From NCBI GenBank assembly GCA_019245415.1, contig JAFARO010000003.1, positions 248,001-312,000 on the forward strand: a DNA stretch of 64,000 nt. Reading direction: 5' to 3'. Of the stretch, positions 11,778 to 21,629 are shown one piece after another. A program made the translations under genes and the position numbers. A model generated the notes under the pieces. That model had not been told where the DNA came from and ran no database searches. It was given only the letters and a program-made list of their open reading frames with translations. The stretch is from Alphaproteobacteria bacterium. Lineage in GTDB: Bacteria > Pseudomonadota > Alphaproteobacteria > Micropepsales > Micropepsaceae. Within the stretch, counting starts at the first letter, position 1, and the number at the start of each line of letters is the position of its first letter.

Positions 11778-12964
11778 CGGTCCACCTCGCCGAACACGAT
11801 GTCGAGAGAGCCCAGGATGGCGGAGACGTCGGCCAGCATGTGGCCCTTGGAGATGTAGTCCATCGCCTGCAGATGCGCGTAGGACGGCGCGCGGAACTTG
11901 ACGCGGTAGGGCTTGTTGCTGCCGTCGGCGACGAGATAGACCCCGAACTCGCCCTTGGGCGCCTCGACCGCCGCATAAACCTCGCCGGCCGGGACACGGA
12001 AACCCTCGGTGTAGAGCTTGAAGTGGTGGATCAGCGCTTCCATCGAGGTCTTCATCTCGGCGCGGCGCGGCGGCACGACCTTGTTGTCGGCGGAGACGAC
12101 TGGGCCGGACGGCATCCTGGCGACGCATTGCTGCATGATGTGGGTTGCCTGGCGCATCTCTTCCACGCGCAGCACATAGCGGTCGTAGTTGTCGCCGTTC
12201 TTGCCGATGGGAATTTGGAAGTCGAGCTCATTGTAGCACTCGTAAGGCTGTGCGCGCCGCAAGTCCCAGGCGACGCCGGTCGAGCGCAGCATCACGCCGC
12301 TGAAGCCCCAGTCCTCCGCATCCTTGCGATTGACGACTCCGATGTCGACATTGCGCTGCTTGAAGATGCGACTCTCGGTCAGCAGGCCTTCGATGTCGTC
12401 GAGCACCTTGGGGAAATGCTCGCAGAACTTCGCGATGTCCTCGAGCAGGCCGGGCGGCAGGTCCTGGTGCACTCCGCCGGGGCGGAAATAGTTCGCATGC
12501 AGGCGAGCGCCGGAGGCGCGCTCGTAGAACACCATCAGCTTCTCGCGCTCCTCGAAGCCCCACAGCGGCGGCGTCATCGCGCCGCAATCCAGCGCTTGTG
12601 TGGTCACCTGCAGGAGATGGTTGAGCAGCCGGCCGATCTCGCAGAAGAGCACGCGGATGTATTGCCCGCGCTTGGGAACCTCGAGCCCGATCAACCGCTC
12701 GATGGCGAGGCAGAAGGCGTGCTCCTGATTCATCGGGCAGACGTAGTCCAGGCGATCGAGATACGGGATCGCCTGCAGATACGTCTTGTGCTCCATCAGC
12801 TTCTCGGTGCCGCGATGCAGCAGACCGATATGCGGATCGACGCGGGTGACGATTTCGCCGTCAAGATCCAGGATCATGCGCAGCACGCCGTGCGCAGCCG
12901 GGTGCTGAGGTCCGAAGTTGACCGTCAGAGTGGGTTCTTTTGCGGAGACCGCGGGATTGTCCAT
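11774..12964 (-). CDS. nuoD: NADH-quinone oxidoreductase subunit D
   Basis: 49-kDa-type subunit that forms the quinone site with NuoB (396 aa). Signatures: [14 protein letters not shown] near the N-terminus including the quinone-site histidine loop, [17 protein letters not shown], and the C-terminal [20 protein letters not shown]. The ATG at 12964 is preferred over the adjacent in-frame GTG at 12967 because it makes a TGATG overlap with nuoC. nuoC and nuoD are separate genes here, not fused as in enterobacteria. Confidence 0.97.
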   Translation of the reverse strand: MDNPAVSAKEPTLTVNFGPQHPAAHGVLRMILDLDGEIVTRVDPHIGLLHRGTEKLMEHKTYLQAIPYLDRLDYVCPMNQEHAFCLAIERLIGLEVPKRGQYIRVLFCEIGRLLNHLLQVTTQALDCGAMTPPLWGFEEREKLMVFYERASGARLHANYFRPGGVHQDLPPGLLEDIAKFCEHFPKVLDDIEGLLTESRIFKQRNVDIGVVNRKDAEDWGFSGVMLRSTGVAWDLRRAQPYECYNELDFQIPIGKNGDNYDRYVLRVEEMRQATHIMQQCVARMPSGPVVSADNKVVPPRRAEMKTSMEALIHHFKLYTEGFRVPAGEVYAAVEAPKGEFGVYLVADGSNKPYRVKFRAPSYAHLQAMDYISKGHMLADVSAILGSLDIVFGEVDR

Positions 12965-13596
12965 CACGCCTTCTTCCCCGGATTGCCGGAGGTCGCGCCG
13001 GGCGCCATCGCCGCCTTCTCATCGCCCGGCAAGACATGCGGCGCGCCTTCCCACGGCGACATGAAATCGAAATTGCGGAATTCCTGGACCAGCTGCACCG
13101 GCTGATAGACAACCCGCTTGAGCTCGTCGTCGTAGCGCAGCTCGACATAGCCGGTGAGCGGAAAATCCTTGCGCAGCGGAAAGCCCGAGAAGCCGTAATC
13201 GGTCAGGATCCGCCGCAGATCCGGATGATCCGCGAAAGGAATGCCGTACATGTCGAAGACTTCGCGTTCGAACCAGTTGGCCGCGGGATGGACCCCGACT
13301 GCGGTCGGCACCGCGGTGTCCTCACCGACCTGCAACTTGACGCGGATGCGCCGGTTCTTCGTCAAGGACAGCAGGTGATAGACGACGTCGAAGCGCTTCT
13401 CGCGCTCGGGCCAGTCGACGCCGCAGATATCGATCAGTGTACGGAATTCTTCCACATCGCGCAGGTGTGCGAGCACGGCCGCGATCGCGCCGGCCTCGAT
13501 CTCCAAAGTCAGTTCGTCCAGCGCGACGGACTGGCCTCCAACCGCGCCCGGCAGGGCAGCCGCGATGGTTTCGCCGAGTTGCGCGAGCTGTTCCAT
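12964..13596 (-). CDS. nuoC: NADH-quinone oxidoreductase subunit C
   Basis: 30-kDa-type subunit of the peripheral arm (210 aa). Signatures: [21 protein letters not shown] in part, the family motif [24 protein letters not shown] in part, and [15 protein letters not shown]. The start is ATG 13596 ([11 protein letters not shown]), five bases after the nuoB stop; the frame remains open into nuoB but that part is not NuoC-like. The last 30 residues are an Ala/Pro/Gly-rich tail. Confidence 0.95.
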   Translation of the reverse strand: MEQLAQLGETIAAALPGAVGGQSVALDELTLEIEAGAIAAVLAHLRDVEEFRTLIDICGVDWPEREKRFDVVYHLLSLTKNRRIRVKLQVGEDTAVPTAVGVHPAANWFEREVFDMYGIPFADHPDLRRILTDYGFSGFPLRKDFPLTGYVELRYDDELKRVVYQPVQLVQEFRNFDFMSPWEGAPHVLPGDEKAAMAPGATSGNPGKKA

Positions 13597-13601
13597 GGTC
13601 T

Positions 13602-14120
13602 CTAGCGCTCGATCGTTCCGGTGCGGCGGATTTTTCGCTGCAGCAACATCACGCCGTAGACCAGCGCCTCGGCGCTGGGCGGGCAGCCCGGCACATAGAC
13701 GTCCACCGGCACGATGCGGTCGCAGCCGCGCACCACCGAATAGGAATAGTGATAGTAGCCCCCGCCGTTTGCGCACGACCCCATCGAAATGACATAGCGC
13801 GGCTCCGGCATTTGGTCGTAGACCTTGCGCAGCGCCGGGGCCATCTTGTTGGTGAGGGTTCCCGCGACGATCATCACGTCCGACTGGCGCGGGCTGGCGC
13901 GCGGCGCCACGCCGAAGCGTTCCAGGTCGTAGCGCGGCATATTGGCCTGCATCATCTCGACCGCGCAGCAGGCCAGACCGAATGTCATCCAATGCAACGA
14001 GCCGGTTCGCGCCCAGTTGATGAGCGAATCCAGGCTCGCGACGACGAAGCCCTTGTCCTGCATCTCGGCCTGGGCGGCCTGGAAATAGGGATCGTTGGGG
14101 GAAACCGGGATCACTCCCAT
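13602..14120 (-). CDS. nuoB: NADH-quinone oxidoreductase subunit B (N2 cluster)
   Basis: 20-kDa-type subunit with cluster N2, the last electron carrier before quinone. Ligands are visible as the tandem cysteines in [20 protein letters not shown] and [11 protein letters not shown]. The start is taken as ATG 14120 ([13 protein letters not shown], 172 aa), which has GAAGGGAG eight bases upstream and overlaps nuoA by 10 nt. Alternatives are an in-frame ATG at 14141 deep in nuoA and a GTG at 14114 giving a GTGA overlap. Confidence 0.95.
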   Translation of the reverse strand: MGVIPVSPNDPYFQAAQAEMQDKGFVVASLDSLINWARTGSLHWMTFGLACCAVEMMQANMPRYDLERFGVAPRASPRQSDVMIVAGTLTNKMAPALRKVYDQMPEPRYVISMGSCANGGGYYHYSYSVVRGCDRIVPVDVYVPGCPPSAEALVYGVMLLQRKIRRTGTIER

Positions 14121-14476
14121 TCGAGCGCTCCCTTCTTCCATTCATAGATGAAGCCGACCGTCAGCACGGCGAGGAATACGACCATGGACCAGAATGCGAA
14201 CACCCCCGTCGCACCGAGGGTGATCGCCCAGGGAAACAGGAAGGCGACCTCCAGATCGAAGATGATGAACAGGATCGAGACCAGATAGAATCGGACGTCG
14301 AACTTCATGCGGGCGTCGCCGAAGGCGTTGAATCCGCACTCATAGGCGGAAAGCTTCTCGGGATCAGGCTTGGACGGCGCGATCAGGAAAGGGATGACCA
14401 CCAGGGCGGAGGCGATGACTGCGGCGATGGCGATGAAGATCACGATCGGCAGGTATTCGAGAAGTAGCCTGTCCAT
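14111..14476 (-). CDS. nuoA: NADH-quinone oxidoreductase subunit A
   Basis: Three-helix membrane subunit, 121 aa, the first gene of the operon. Signatures: [24 protein letters not shown] in part (the quinone-chamber loop with the conserved cysteine) and [20 protein letters not shown]. It begins at ATG 14476. Upstream lies a leader with a strong hairpin, then the structured repeat and tRNA-Asp on the same strand, so the operon may be reached by its own promoter and by read-through from the tRNA. Confidence 0.96.
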   Translation of the reverse strand: MDRLLLEYLPIVIFIAIAAVIASALVVIPFLIAPSKPDPEKLSAYECGFNAFGDARMKFDVRFYLVSILFIIFDLEVAFLFPWAITLGATGVFAFWSMVVFLAVLTVGFIYEWKKGALEWE

Positions 14477-14504
14477 CGCCGTCGCGCCGCCTTTTGTGTC
14501 ATTT

Positions 14505-14537
14505 CGCGGGTGCGGAAGGAGGAAGGCGGCACCCGCG
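14505..14537 (-). promoter_or_regulatory. Leader hairpin upstream of nuoA
   Basis: A perfect 9-bp stem, CGCGGGTGC/GCACCCGCG, closes a 15-nt loop reading CGCCTTCCTCCTTCC on the transcript strand. It sits about 30 nt before the nuoA ATG. The loop contains CCTCCTT, the same sequence as the anti-Shine-Dalgarno end of 16S rRNA, so it could pair with purine-rich ribosome binding sites. No U-tract follows, so it is not a terminator. Its regulatory role is only a suggestion. Confidence 0.4.
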
Positions 14538-14605
14538 CGCGCCAGGGGTTTAGAGCAAGAACGGCCGCAGGAAAACAGGAAAAATCGGCGTGGGCTGAGG
14601 ATAAA

Positions 14606-14703
14606 ACCGGGGCTTGCCGAGCCGTAGCTCGTGGCACCCGGTCCGCCTTCGCCCTTCAGGCTTCGGCGCGACAGCCATCTCTCGCTTCGCGAGCGAAGGC
14701 TGG
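14606..14703 (-). repeat. Structured tRNA-linked repeat, copy 1 (after tRNA-Asp)
   Basis: Starts at the CCA end of tRNA-Asp and runs about 95 nt toward nuoA. On the minus strand it folds into three stems: CAGCCTTCGCTCGC paired with GCGAGAGATGGCTG, a middle CGCC...GGCG stem with CCT/GGG, and an outer ACCGGG/CCCGGT stem enclosing CGAGCTACGGCTCG. It is about 80% identical to the copy after tRNA-Leu (23933-24028), and differences fall as base-pair-preserving changes. It ends in CCCCGGTTTTA, so it may also act as the tRNA terminator. Confidence 0.8.
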
Positions 14704-14777
14704 CGGGAGCGACGGGGCTCGAACCCGCGACCTACGGCGTGACAGGCCGTCACTCTAACCAACTGAGCTACGCCCCC
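14701..14777 (-). tRNA. tRNA-Asp (GTC)
   Basis: 77 nt with the CCA encoded. The acceptor stem GGGGGCG pairs with CGCTCCC, the discriminator is G, the D-loop region reads TAGCTCAGTTGGTTAGAGT, the anticodon loop CCTGTCACG gives anticodon GTC, and the T-arm is GCGGGTTCGAGCCCCGT. A TTGACA/TACATC promoter lies 41 nt upstream. It is followed directly by the structured repeat and then nuoA. Confidence 0.98.
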
Positions 14778-14817
14778 GCGGGCGCTTTCCGCAGGAAAGC
14801 CTGCGCGAAAGAGGGCC

Positions 14818-14846
14818 GATGTAGGCGGCGCTCCCGCCCCTGTCAA
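14818..14846 (-). promoter_or_regulatory. Sigma-70-type promoter of tRNA-Asp
   Basis: On the minus strand TTGACA (14841-14846) and TACATC (14818-14823) are separated by exactly 17 nt of GC-rich sequence. The predicted start is about 35 nt upstream of the tRNA. The perfect -35 box and ideal spacing make this one of the clearest promoters in the window. Confidence 0.75.
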
Positions 14847-14869
14847 GAAAAGACTGCGCTTTCCGCGGC

Positions 14870-15334
14870 CTAGGGCGTTTGCATGGGCGCGGACTTCTTG
14901 TCGAGGCGCTTCTCGGGGTGGAGCAGTTCGGGTGTCAGAACGCCCGTGCCCTTGCGGTCGACCTGGTCGAACAGCGAGCGGGCGGTGTTGGCGAATTCGT
15001 TGAAGTCCACACAGCCGTCATGGTTCCAATCGACGATGGTGGAAGTGGTCGACAAGCCCTCGGCCCAGCGCGACTCGTTGACGGCCGCCGTCTCGTCCGC
15101 ATCCAGGCAGCCTGTGTGTTTCCTGTCGGCGGCATCGAATTCGACGCGCAGACCCTTTTCCATCTCCGCCCGCGTCAGCGTGCCGTCATGGTCGAGATCG
15201 TATCGCTCCAGGATCTCGACCGGCGGATGAAACGCTTTCGGCTTCTCCCTGGGCTCCTGCTGTTCATCGCCTGCGCACGCGGCAAGGATTGCCGCCGCGG
15301 CACCGACCACGACCAGAACTCCCGATCTGCTCAT
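14870..15334 (-). CDS. Lipoprotein with four EF-hand-like calcium-binding loops
   Basis: Small secreted lipoprotein, 154 aa. The N-terminus MSRSGVLVVVGAAAAILAACAGD is a lipoprotein signal with lipobox LAAC (Cys20). Four EF-hand-like loops follow: DLDHDGTLTRAE, DRKHTGCLDADE, DWNHDGCVDFNE and DRKGTGVLTPEL; the first and third have the canonical D-x-D/N-x-D-G pattern. The ATG at 15334 has GGGAG six bases upstream. The gene stands alone between tRNA-Asp and a divergent membrane-protein gene; its stop is close to the tRNA-Asp promoter, so read-through is possible. Calcium binding is inferred from the loops; the physiological role is unknown. Confidence 0.88.
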   Translation of the reverse strand: MSRSGVLVVVGAAAAILAACAGDEQQEPREKPKAFHPPVEILERYDLDHDGTLTRAEMEKGLRVEFDAADRKHTGCLDADETAAVNESRWAEGLSTTSTIVDWNHDGCVDFNEFANTARSLFDQVDRKGTGVLTPELLHPEKRLDKKSAPMQTP

Positions 15335-15468
15335 GCATAACTCCCGTCTGCGCCCGTAAACGCTACGGCAACCTAGCTCCGTCGCCAATGGAGTGCGAAT
15401 CGCCGGCGCCGCTGGCCGCAGGGCACGACTCTGGCTATGCCTGATGCAGCTCCAGGAGCGCGAAGAAC

Positions 15469-16140
15469 ATGGCGGCGCCGCGAAGCGGAATGGGAATTGT
15501 CGGCGGCCTGCTCGGCCGGCCCTATCTGATGACCGCCATCGCGGTCGGCGTCGCGGTGTATTTCGCAAGCCGGGGCTGGATGGAGCGCGACGTGACGCGG
15601 GCGCTGATCGGCTGGGACGCGGGTGTGGTCGCGTTCCTCTGTCTTGTCTTCGTTTTCATGAGCGGGGGGGATGCGGCACGCATGAAGCGGCGCGCCCTGG
15701 CGCATGACGAAGGCGGCCGGATCATCCTGGTGCTGACGATTCTGGCGGCGGTCGCAAGCGTCGGCGCGTTGGTGGCCGAGCTGTCCGCGATGAAGGACCA
15801 TCCCGGCGCCCAGTGGCATGTCGCCCTAGCCGCCGGCACCGTGGTGCTTTCCTGGCTCTTTGTGCAGGTCGTGTTCGCGATCCACTACGCCCATCTCTAT
15901 TACCTGGAAGAGGAAGAAGGCCGGCTGAAGGGCGGCCTGGAATTCGGCGAGTGCGGGGAGCCGGATTATTGGGACTTCTTCCACTTCGCCATCGTGCTGG
16001 GCGCGACCTCGCAGACCGCCGACATCACCTTCACCACCAAGCAGACCCGCCGTGTCGGCACGCTGCATACCCTCGTCGCGTTCGCTTTCAACACCGCCAT
16101 CCTCGCGACAATGATCAACCTGGCCGCGGGGCTGTTCTGA
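15469..16140 (+). CDS. DUF1345 family membrane protein
   Basis: Predicted inner-membrane protein of 223 aa with about five or six hydrophobic helices (YLMTAIAVGVAVYFA, AGVVAFLCLVFVFM, ILVLTILAAVASVGALV, VVLSWLFVQVVFAIHYAH, LHTLVAFAFNTAILATMINL). The combination TSQTADITFTTKQTRR with HTLVAFAFNTAILA and FAIHYAHLYY is typical of DUF1345. A weak AGGAG lies about 11 nt before the ATG. The function of the family is unknown. It is convergent with tRNA-Val. Confidence 0.88.
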   Translation: MAAPRSGMGIVGGLLGRPYLMTAIAVGVAVYFASRGWMERDVTRALIGWDAGVVAFLCLVFVFMSGGDAARMKRRALAHDEGGRIILVLTILAAVASVGALVAELSAMKDHPGAQWHVALAAGTVVLSWLFVQVVFAIHYAHLYYLEEEEGRLKGGLEFGECGEPDYWDFFHFAIVLGATSQTADITFTTKQTRRVGTLHTLVAFAFNTAILATMINLAAGLF

Positions 16141-16156
16141 GAGAGCGGATGAAGGC

Positions 16157-16232
16157 TGGTGGGCGGTGACGGGATCGAACCGCCGACCCTATCGGTGTAA
16201 ACGATATGCTCTACCAGCTGAGCTAACCGCCC
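16157..16232 (-). tRNA. tRNA-Val (TAC)
   Basis: 76 nt with CCA encoded. The acceptor GGGCGGT pairs with ACCGCCC, the discriminator is A, the D-arm is TAGCTCAGCTGGTAGAGC, the anticodon loop CGTTTACACCG gives TAC, and the T-arm is GGCGGTTCGATCCCGTC. The structured repeat seen after tRNA-Asp and tRNA-Leu is absent here apart from the shared GAAGGCTGG next to the CCA. A clear promoter lies directly upstream. Confidence 0.98.
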
Positions 16233-16241
16233 CAGCGCGGG

Positions 16242-16270
16242 CTTATAGAGCGGTCGGCGGTATTGCTCAA
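16242..16270 (-). promoter_or_regulatory. Sigma-70-type promoter of tRNA-Val
   Basis: Minus-strand TTGAGC (16265-16270) and TATAAG (16242-16247) are 17 nt apart, and transcription would begin within a few bases of the tRNA 5' end. The -35 box overlaps the stop codon of the upstream VOC gene, so the tRNA has its own promoter embedded in the end of that gene. Confidence 0.75.
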
Positions 16271-16632
16271 TCGGAACCGAGCACCAGGCGGTTGCCTTCC
16301 GAATCCTTCATGATGACGAATGCGCCCCAGGGCTGTTTCTGCGGCGGGCCTTCGAAGGCCACGCCGCGCTCGGAAAGCTGGCGGTAGGTCGCGTCGACGT
16401 CGTCGCAGGCAAGCGAGCAGTTCATCTGCGTACCCACGCGGCCCTCTTCGCCCTCCATGGTGAAGAGCACGAGCCGCGTTTCCGCCTTGCCCAGGCGCAG
16501 CTCGATCCAGCGCTTGCCCGGGCCCATCTCCTGGTTGGTGGCGACCTTGAAGCCGAGCTTCTCGGTATAGAACTTCAGCGCGCGCTCCTGGTCGGCGACC
16601 GGGATGCTCATGAATTTCAAATGCGTGATCAT
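16267..16632 (-). CDS. VOC (glyoxalase/bleomycin-resistance fold) protein
   Basis: Single VOC domain, 121 aa. The N-terminal half has LKFMSIPVADQERALKFY and KLGFKV; the C-terminal half has CDDVDATYRQLSERGVAFEGPP and ends FVIMKDSEGNRLVLGSD with the usual metal-site glutamate/asparagine region. Substrate cannot be told; such proteins include dioxygenases, lyases and drug-binding proteins. It starts at ATG 16632 and is divergent from a small HTH gene. Confidence 0.88.
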   Translation of the reverse strand: MITHLKFMSIPVADQERALKFYTEKLGFKVATNQEMGPGKRWIELRLGKAETRLVLFTMEGEEGRVGTQMNCSLACDDVDATYRQLSERGVAFEGPPQKQPWGAFVIMKDSEGNRLVLGSD

Positions 16633-16698
16633 GCAGGGCTCGGGGTGGAGTTGGCCTCCGCAGCATGGCGGCGGCCCCTTGCGCGCTCAAGCCGCGCA

Positions 16699-17010
16699 AT
16701 GCCTACTATAGCGATGGTCCGTAGAGTGGTGCTGGACGATTACGTGGTGGAGACCCTGCTGCCGGATCTCGTAGGTCACGACCGCTCGCCCTCGTCCTTC
16801 ATCGTCTATGTCAAGCTGTGGCACGATGCCGGCGGCGTGGGCCGGCGCATCCAAGTGAGCCTGTCGACCCTGGCGGCCGACACCGGACTGTCGAAGTCGT
16901 CGGTTCAGTCCGCGCTGCGGCGGCTCACGGGCCGGGGCTTTATCTCCAGCACGCGCACATCGGCTACTGCGATTCCGGTGCACATCGTCCACGCGCCCTG
17001 GAGAAAGTGA
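16699..17010 (+). CDS. Small helix-turn-helix protein
   Basis: About 103 aa from ATG 16699 (alternative start ATG 16714). Residues around 47-80 form a winged-helix-like unit: QVSLSTLAADTGLSKSSVQSALRRLTGRGFI, in which the recognition helix would be KSSVQSALRRL. The architecture is that of a stand-alone replication-initiator/MarR-like HTH, without a ligand domain. Divergent from the VOC gene, which it might regulate; there is no evidence beyond position. Confidence 0.7.
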   Translation: MPTIAMVRRVVLDDYVVETLLPDLVGHDRSPSSFIVYVKLWHDAGGVGRRIQVSLSTLAADTGLSKSSVQSALRRLTGRGFISSTRTSATAIPVHIVHAPWRK

Positions 17011-17129
17011 ATGGTCGTGGCCCGCGTCGGCGGGCCATCCCGACCGGTTCAGCACAATAATGCGGATAATGCGCGGAGACGGCCGAGGCGTGCGGCCGGC
17101 TTCAATCCGTCACCGTTCGGGACGGAAGC

Positions 17130-17402
17130 CTAATTCAAGGCGTCCTTGAGCTGCTTGCCGGGACGGAAGCGAGGCTGCTTGGACGGCTTGATGGTGATTT
17201 CCTCGCCGGTCTGTGGATTGCGGCCCTTCCCGCCGGCGCGCTGTGCCACGGCGAAGACGCCGAAGCCGGTCAGCCGCACTTCGTCGCCGGCCTTGAGCGC
17301 CTGCTCGATCAGCGAGAACACGCCTTCGACGGCCTTCATGGCGTCGTTCTTGGCCAGGCCCGTTGTATCGGACAGCTTCTGGATCAGATCGTTCTTGTTC
17401 AT
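17130..17402 (-). CDS. hup: DNA-binding protein HU
   Basis: 90 aa histone-like nucleoid protein. It begins MNKNDLIQKLSDTTGLAKND and has the DNA-binding arm RNPQTGEEITIKPSKQPRFRPGK, the HU signature. It lies immediately downstream of lon on the same strand, as in many proteobacteria, but is separated from it by a strong terminator and has a probable own promoter, so it is likely a separate highly expressed unit. Confidence 0.97.
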   Translation of the reverse strand: MNKNDLIQKLSDTTGLAKNDAMKAVEGVFSLIEQALKAGDEVRLTGFGVFAVAQRAGGKGRNPQTGEEITIKPSKQPRFRPGKQLKDALN

Positions 17403-17470
17403 CGGGGTCTCCTGTTGCAGCGGACGCCAGCGAAACTCGCGGGAGGCGCGATTCGTCCTCCGGTCAACGG

Positions 17471-17499
17471 ACTTTAGGGCGTCCGGAAGCAGCCCCCAA
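17471..17499 (-). promoter_or_regulatory. Possible promoter of hup
   Basis: Minus-strand TTGGGG (17494-17499) and TAAAGT (17471-17476) are 17 nt apart, giving a leader of about 60 nt before the hup ATG. The -10 overlaps a small inverted repeat CGGAC/GTCCG. The -35 is only a partial match, so this is tentative. Confidence 0.4.
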
Positions 17500-17534
17500 G
17501 CGAAAAACCGAGGGAATCAGCCGAGTTTGTGGTG

Positions 17535-17568
17535 AAAAGAGGGCCCGAGCCGCATTCGGCCCGGGCCC
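17535..17568 (-). terminator. Rho-independent terminator of lon
   Basis: Twenty bases after the lon stop the transcript folds into a 12-bp stem (GGGCCCG.GCCG paired with CGGC.CGGGCCC, one mismatch) with a four-base loop, followed by TCTTTT. It separates lon from hup. Confidence 0.8.
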
Positions 17569-17587
17569 GATCTGTCGCTTTGGGTGA

Positions 17588-20011
17588 CTAGTGCGTCATC
17601 ACCGCGTCGCTGCCGCCGTCCTCGCGGATCGCGGGCGTCACCACCTCGGGCGGCTCGACCCAATCGATCGGCTCGGGCTGGCGCACCAGCGCGACTTTGA
17701 GCACCTCGGACACCGATTTCACGGGCACGATAGTCATGCCGGACTTCACATTGTCCGGGATTTCCGCGAGGTCCTTCTCGTTCTCCTCTGGGATCAGCAC
17801 CGTCTTGATGCCGGCCCGGAGCGCGGCGAGCAGCTTCTCCTTCAATCCGCCGATCGGCAGCACGCGGCCCCGCAAGGTCACTTCGCCCGTCATCGCCACG
17901 TCGCGGCGCACCGGGATGGACGTGATCACCGAGATGATGGAGGTCGCCATGGCGATACCCGCGGACGGGCCGTCCTTGGGAGTGGCGCCTTCGGGCACAT
18001 GGACGTGGATGTCCACCTTGTCGAACATCGGCGGCTTGATGCCGAAGCTCGTCGCCTTGGAGCGCACATAAGAGCGCGCCGCGTCGATCGACTCCTTCAT
18101 CACGTCGCCGAGCTTGCCGGTCGTCTGCATGCGCCCTTTGCCCGGGAGCATCACCGATTCGATCTGGAGCGTTTCGCCGCCGACCTCGGTCCAGGCCAGG
18201 CCGGTGACGACGCCGACCTGGTCCTCGCCCTCGATCTCGCCGAAGCGGAACTTGTGCACGCCGGCATAGGTGCCGAGATTTTCCGGCGACACCGTGACCG
18301 AGGTCGCCTTGCCCGAGACGATCTCCTTCACCGCCTTGCGGGTCAGGTTGGCGATTTCGCGTTCGAGGTTACGCACGCCCGCCTCGCGGGTGTAGTAGCG
18401 GATGAGGTCGCGCAGGCCGTCGTCGGTGATGTTCCATTCCTCGGCCTTGAGGCCATGCGCCTTCATCTCCTTGTCGATGAGATGGCGCTTGGCGATCTCG
18501 ACTTTCTCGTCCTCGGTGTAGCCGGGGATGCGGATGATCTCCATGCGGTCCATCAGGGGCTGCGGCATGCGCAGCGTGTTGGCCGTGGTGATGAACATCA
18601 CGTCCGAGAGATCGAAATCGACTTCGAGATAATGGTCGTTGAAGGTCGAGTTCTGCTCCGGATCGAGCACTTCCAGCAGAGCGGAGGACGGATCGCCGCG
18701 CCAATCGGCGCCGAGCTTGTCGATCTCGTCGAGCAGGAAGAGCGGATTGGCGCTCTTGGCCTTCTTCATCGACTGGATGATCTTGCCCGGCATCGAGCCG
18801 ATATAGGTGCGCCGGTGGCCGCGGATTTCGGCCTCGTCGCGCACACCGCCCAGCGACATGCGCACGAACTCGCGCCCGGTGGCCTTCGCGATCGACTTGC
18901 CCAGCGAGGTCTTGCCGACGCCGGGCGGCCCCACGAGGCACAGGATCGGTCCCTTCATCTTGCCGGCGCGCTGCTGCACCGCGAGATATTCGAGGATACG
19001 CTCCTTGACCTTCTCCAGACCGTAATGGTCGTCGTGCAGGATCTGTTCGGCGTGGGCGATGTCCTTCTTGACCTTGGATTTCTTGCCCCAGGGCAGCGAC
19101 AGCATCCAATCGAGGTAGTTGCGCACCACCGTGGCTTCCGCCGACATCGGGCTCATCGAGCGCAGCTTCTTGAGCTCGGCCATCGCCTTTTCGCGCGCTT
19201 CCTTGCTCAGCTTGGTCTTGCGGATGCGCTGCTCGAGCTCGTTCATCTCGTCGCGGCCTTCTTCGCCTTCGCCGAGCTCCTTCTGAATCGCCTTGAGCTG
19301 TTCGTTGAGATAGTACTCGCGCTGGGTCTTCTCCATCTGGCGCTTGACGCGCGAGCGGATCTTGCGCTCGACCTGGAGCACACCGATTTCGCCCTCGATC
19401 AGCGACAGCACCTTTTCCAGCCGCTCGGCCGTGTTCAAGGTCTCGAGCAGGGCCTGGCGGTCGGCGATCTTCACCGACAGATGCGAGGAGACGATATCGG
19501 CGAGCTTGGCCGGCTCGTCGATCTGGGCGACGGAGGCCAGCGTCTCGGCCGGCACCTTCTTGTTGAGCTTGATGTATTGCTCGAAATTGGTCTTGACCGT
19601 GCGGATCAGCGCCTCGGTCTCGCGGCTCTCGCCCACGTTCTCCGGGATGCGCTCGATGTTGGCCTGGAAGAAGTCGCTGCGCGGCAGGAAGCTTGCCACG
19701 CGGGCGCGCGACTTGCCCTCGACCAGCACGCGCACGGTCTGGTCGGGCAGCTTGAGGAGCTGAAGCACCGTGGCCAGCGTGCCGACCTGGTGCAGACCCT
19801 CGGTCGTGGGGTCGTCCTCGGCGGCGTTTTTCTGGGTGAGAAGCAGGATCTGCTTCTCCTCGGCCATCACCTCTTCGAGGGCGCGTACCGATTTTTCGCG
19901 GCCGACGAACAGCGGCACGATCATATGCGGGAACACCACGATGTCGCGGAGCGGCAGCACGGCCGCCACAGGTCCGGGGTCGCCCTTCGAGATACTCACG
20001 AGATCCGTCAT
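17588..20011 (-). CDS. lon: ATP-dependent protease La (Lon)
   Basis: Cytoplasmic AAA+ serine protease that degrades misfolded and regulatory proteins, 807 aa, LonA type. The N-terminal substrate-binding domain begins [22 protein letters not shown]; the AAA+ module has Walker [16 protein letters not shown], Walker [10 protein letters not shown]; the protease domain has the catalytic Ser683 in DGPSAGIAM and the catalytic Lys in [12 protein letters not shown]. It starts at ATG 20011. An RpoH-type promoter lies about 110 nt upstream, so heat induction is expected. Confidence 0.98.
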   Translation of the reverse strand: MTDLVSISKGDPGPVAAVLPLRDIVVFPHMIVPLFVGREKSVRALEEVMAEEKQILLLTQKNAAEDDPTTEGLHQVGTLATVLQLLKLPDQTVRVLVEGKSRARVASFLPRSDFFQANIERIPENVGESRETEALIRTVKTNFEQYIKLNKKVPAETLASVAQIDEPAKLADIVSSHLSVKIADRQALLETLNTAERLEKVLSLIEGEIGVLQVERKIRSRVKRQMEKTQREYYLNEQLKAIQKELGEGEEGRDEMNELEQRIRKTKLSKEAREKAMAELKKLRSMSPMSAEATVVRNYLDWMLSLPWGKKSKVKKDIAHAEQILHDDHYGLEKVKERILEYLAVQQRAGKMKGPILCLVGPPGVGKTSLGKSIAKATGREFVRMSLGGVRDEAEIRGHRRTYIGSMPGKIIQSMKKAKSANPLFLLDEIDKLGADWRGDPSSALLEVLDPEQNSTFNDHYLEVDFDLSDVMFITTANTLRMPQPLMDRMEIIRIPGYTEDEKVEIAKRHLIDKEMKAHGLKAEEWNITDDGLRDLIRYYTREAGVRNLEREIANLTRKAVKEIVSGKATSVTVSPENLGTYAGVHKFRFGEIEGEDQVGVVTGLAWTEVGGETLQIESVMLPGKGRMQTTGKLGDVMKESIDAARSYVRSKATSFGIKPPMFDKVDIHVHVPEGATPKDGPSAGIAMATSIISVITSIPVRRDVAMTGEVTLRGRVLPIGGLKEKLLAALRAGIKTVLIPEENEKDLAEIPDNVKSGMTIVPVKSVSEVLKVALVRQPEPIDWVEPPEVVTPAIREDGGSDAVMTH

Positions 20012-20123
20012 TTGTTCTCCTGTCCGGCCGTCTTCGGGCCGGTTCCTTGTAAAAGCATCATACCCGGCTTTGGCGTATGAAACTTTGATTCAAGCCGCCC
20101 AAATGGGCCGACTCCGTCGCAGA

Positions 20124-20153
20124 AAAGTGGGGCGCCGCCTGGCCCGTTTCAAG
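20124..20153 (-). promoter_or_regulatory. RpoH (sigma-32) heat-shock promoter of lon
   Basis: On the minus strand CTTGAAA (20147-20153) is followed after 14 nt by CCCCACTTT (20124-20132). The -35 element is a perfect match to the sigma-32 consensus and the -10 matches CCCCAT-T at all but one position, at a permitted spacing. The predicted leader to lon is about 105 nt. lon is a classical heat-shock gene. Confidence 0.75.
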
Positions 20154-20277
20154 GCTTTGTAGCCATCCGGCGGTTTTCCGCCAGATTTTGAGACTTCATG
20201 GACGCGGATTTATGGAACCCGGCCGTAGACCGCCCCAGCTAGAGCAATGGCATGGGCCGATCATTCGCGGGTGGACG

Positions 20278-21539
<1,262 letters not shown>

Positions 21540-21543
<4 letters not shown>

Positions 21544-21629
21544 AGGCTCTCCCGGGCGTGAGCCCGTCCCTGAAACACCGCATTGACCCAATCCGCTACC
21601 GGCACTGCGCACTGCATGAAACGCGCCAT
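21540..21629 (-). CDS. Possible 29-codon leader peptide overlapping the clpX start
   Basis: A small reading frame starting [15 protein letters not shown] at ATG 21629, with GGAAGG seven bases upstream, ends in a TGA that overlaps the clpX ATG as ATGA. Such an overlap would couple clpX translation to the peptide. The peptide is partly hydrophobic then basic (GRAHARESL). I do not recognise it, and a chance frame cannot be excluded. Confidence 0.35.

Noticed and set aside
17100-17129. CCGTC/GACGG hairpin after hup as a terminator
   Set aside because: Stem of five or six pairs with a nine-base loop and only TT following; too weak to call.
20165-20190. GGCGG-TTTT-CCGCC hairpin downstream of clpX as its terminator
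   Set aside because: The stem is short, it lies about 90 nt past the stop and no T-tract follows on the minus strand.
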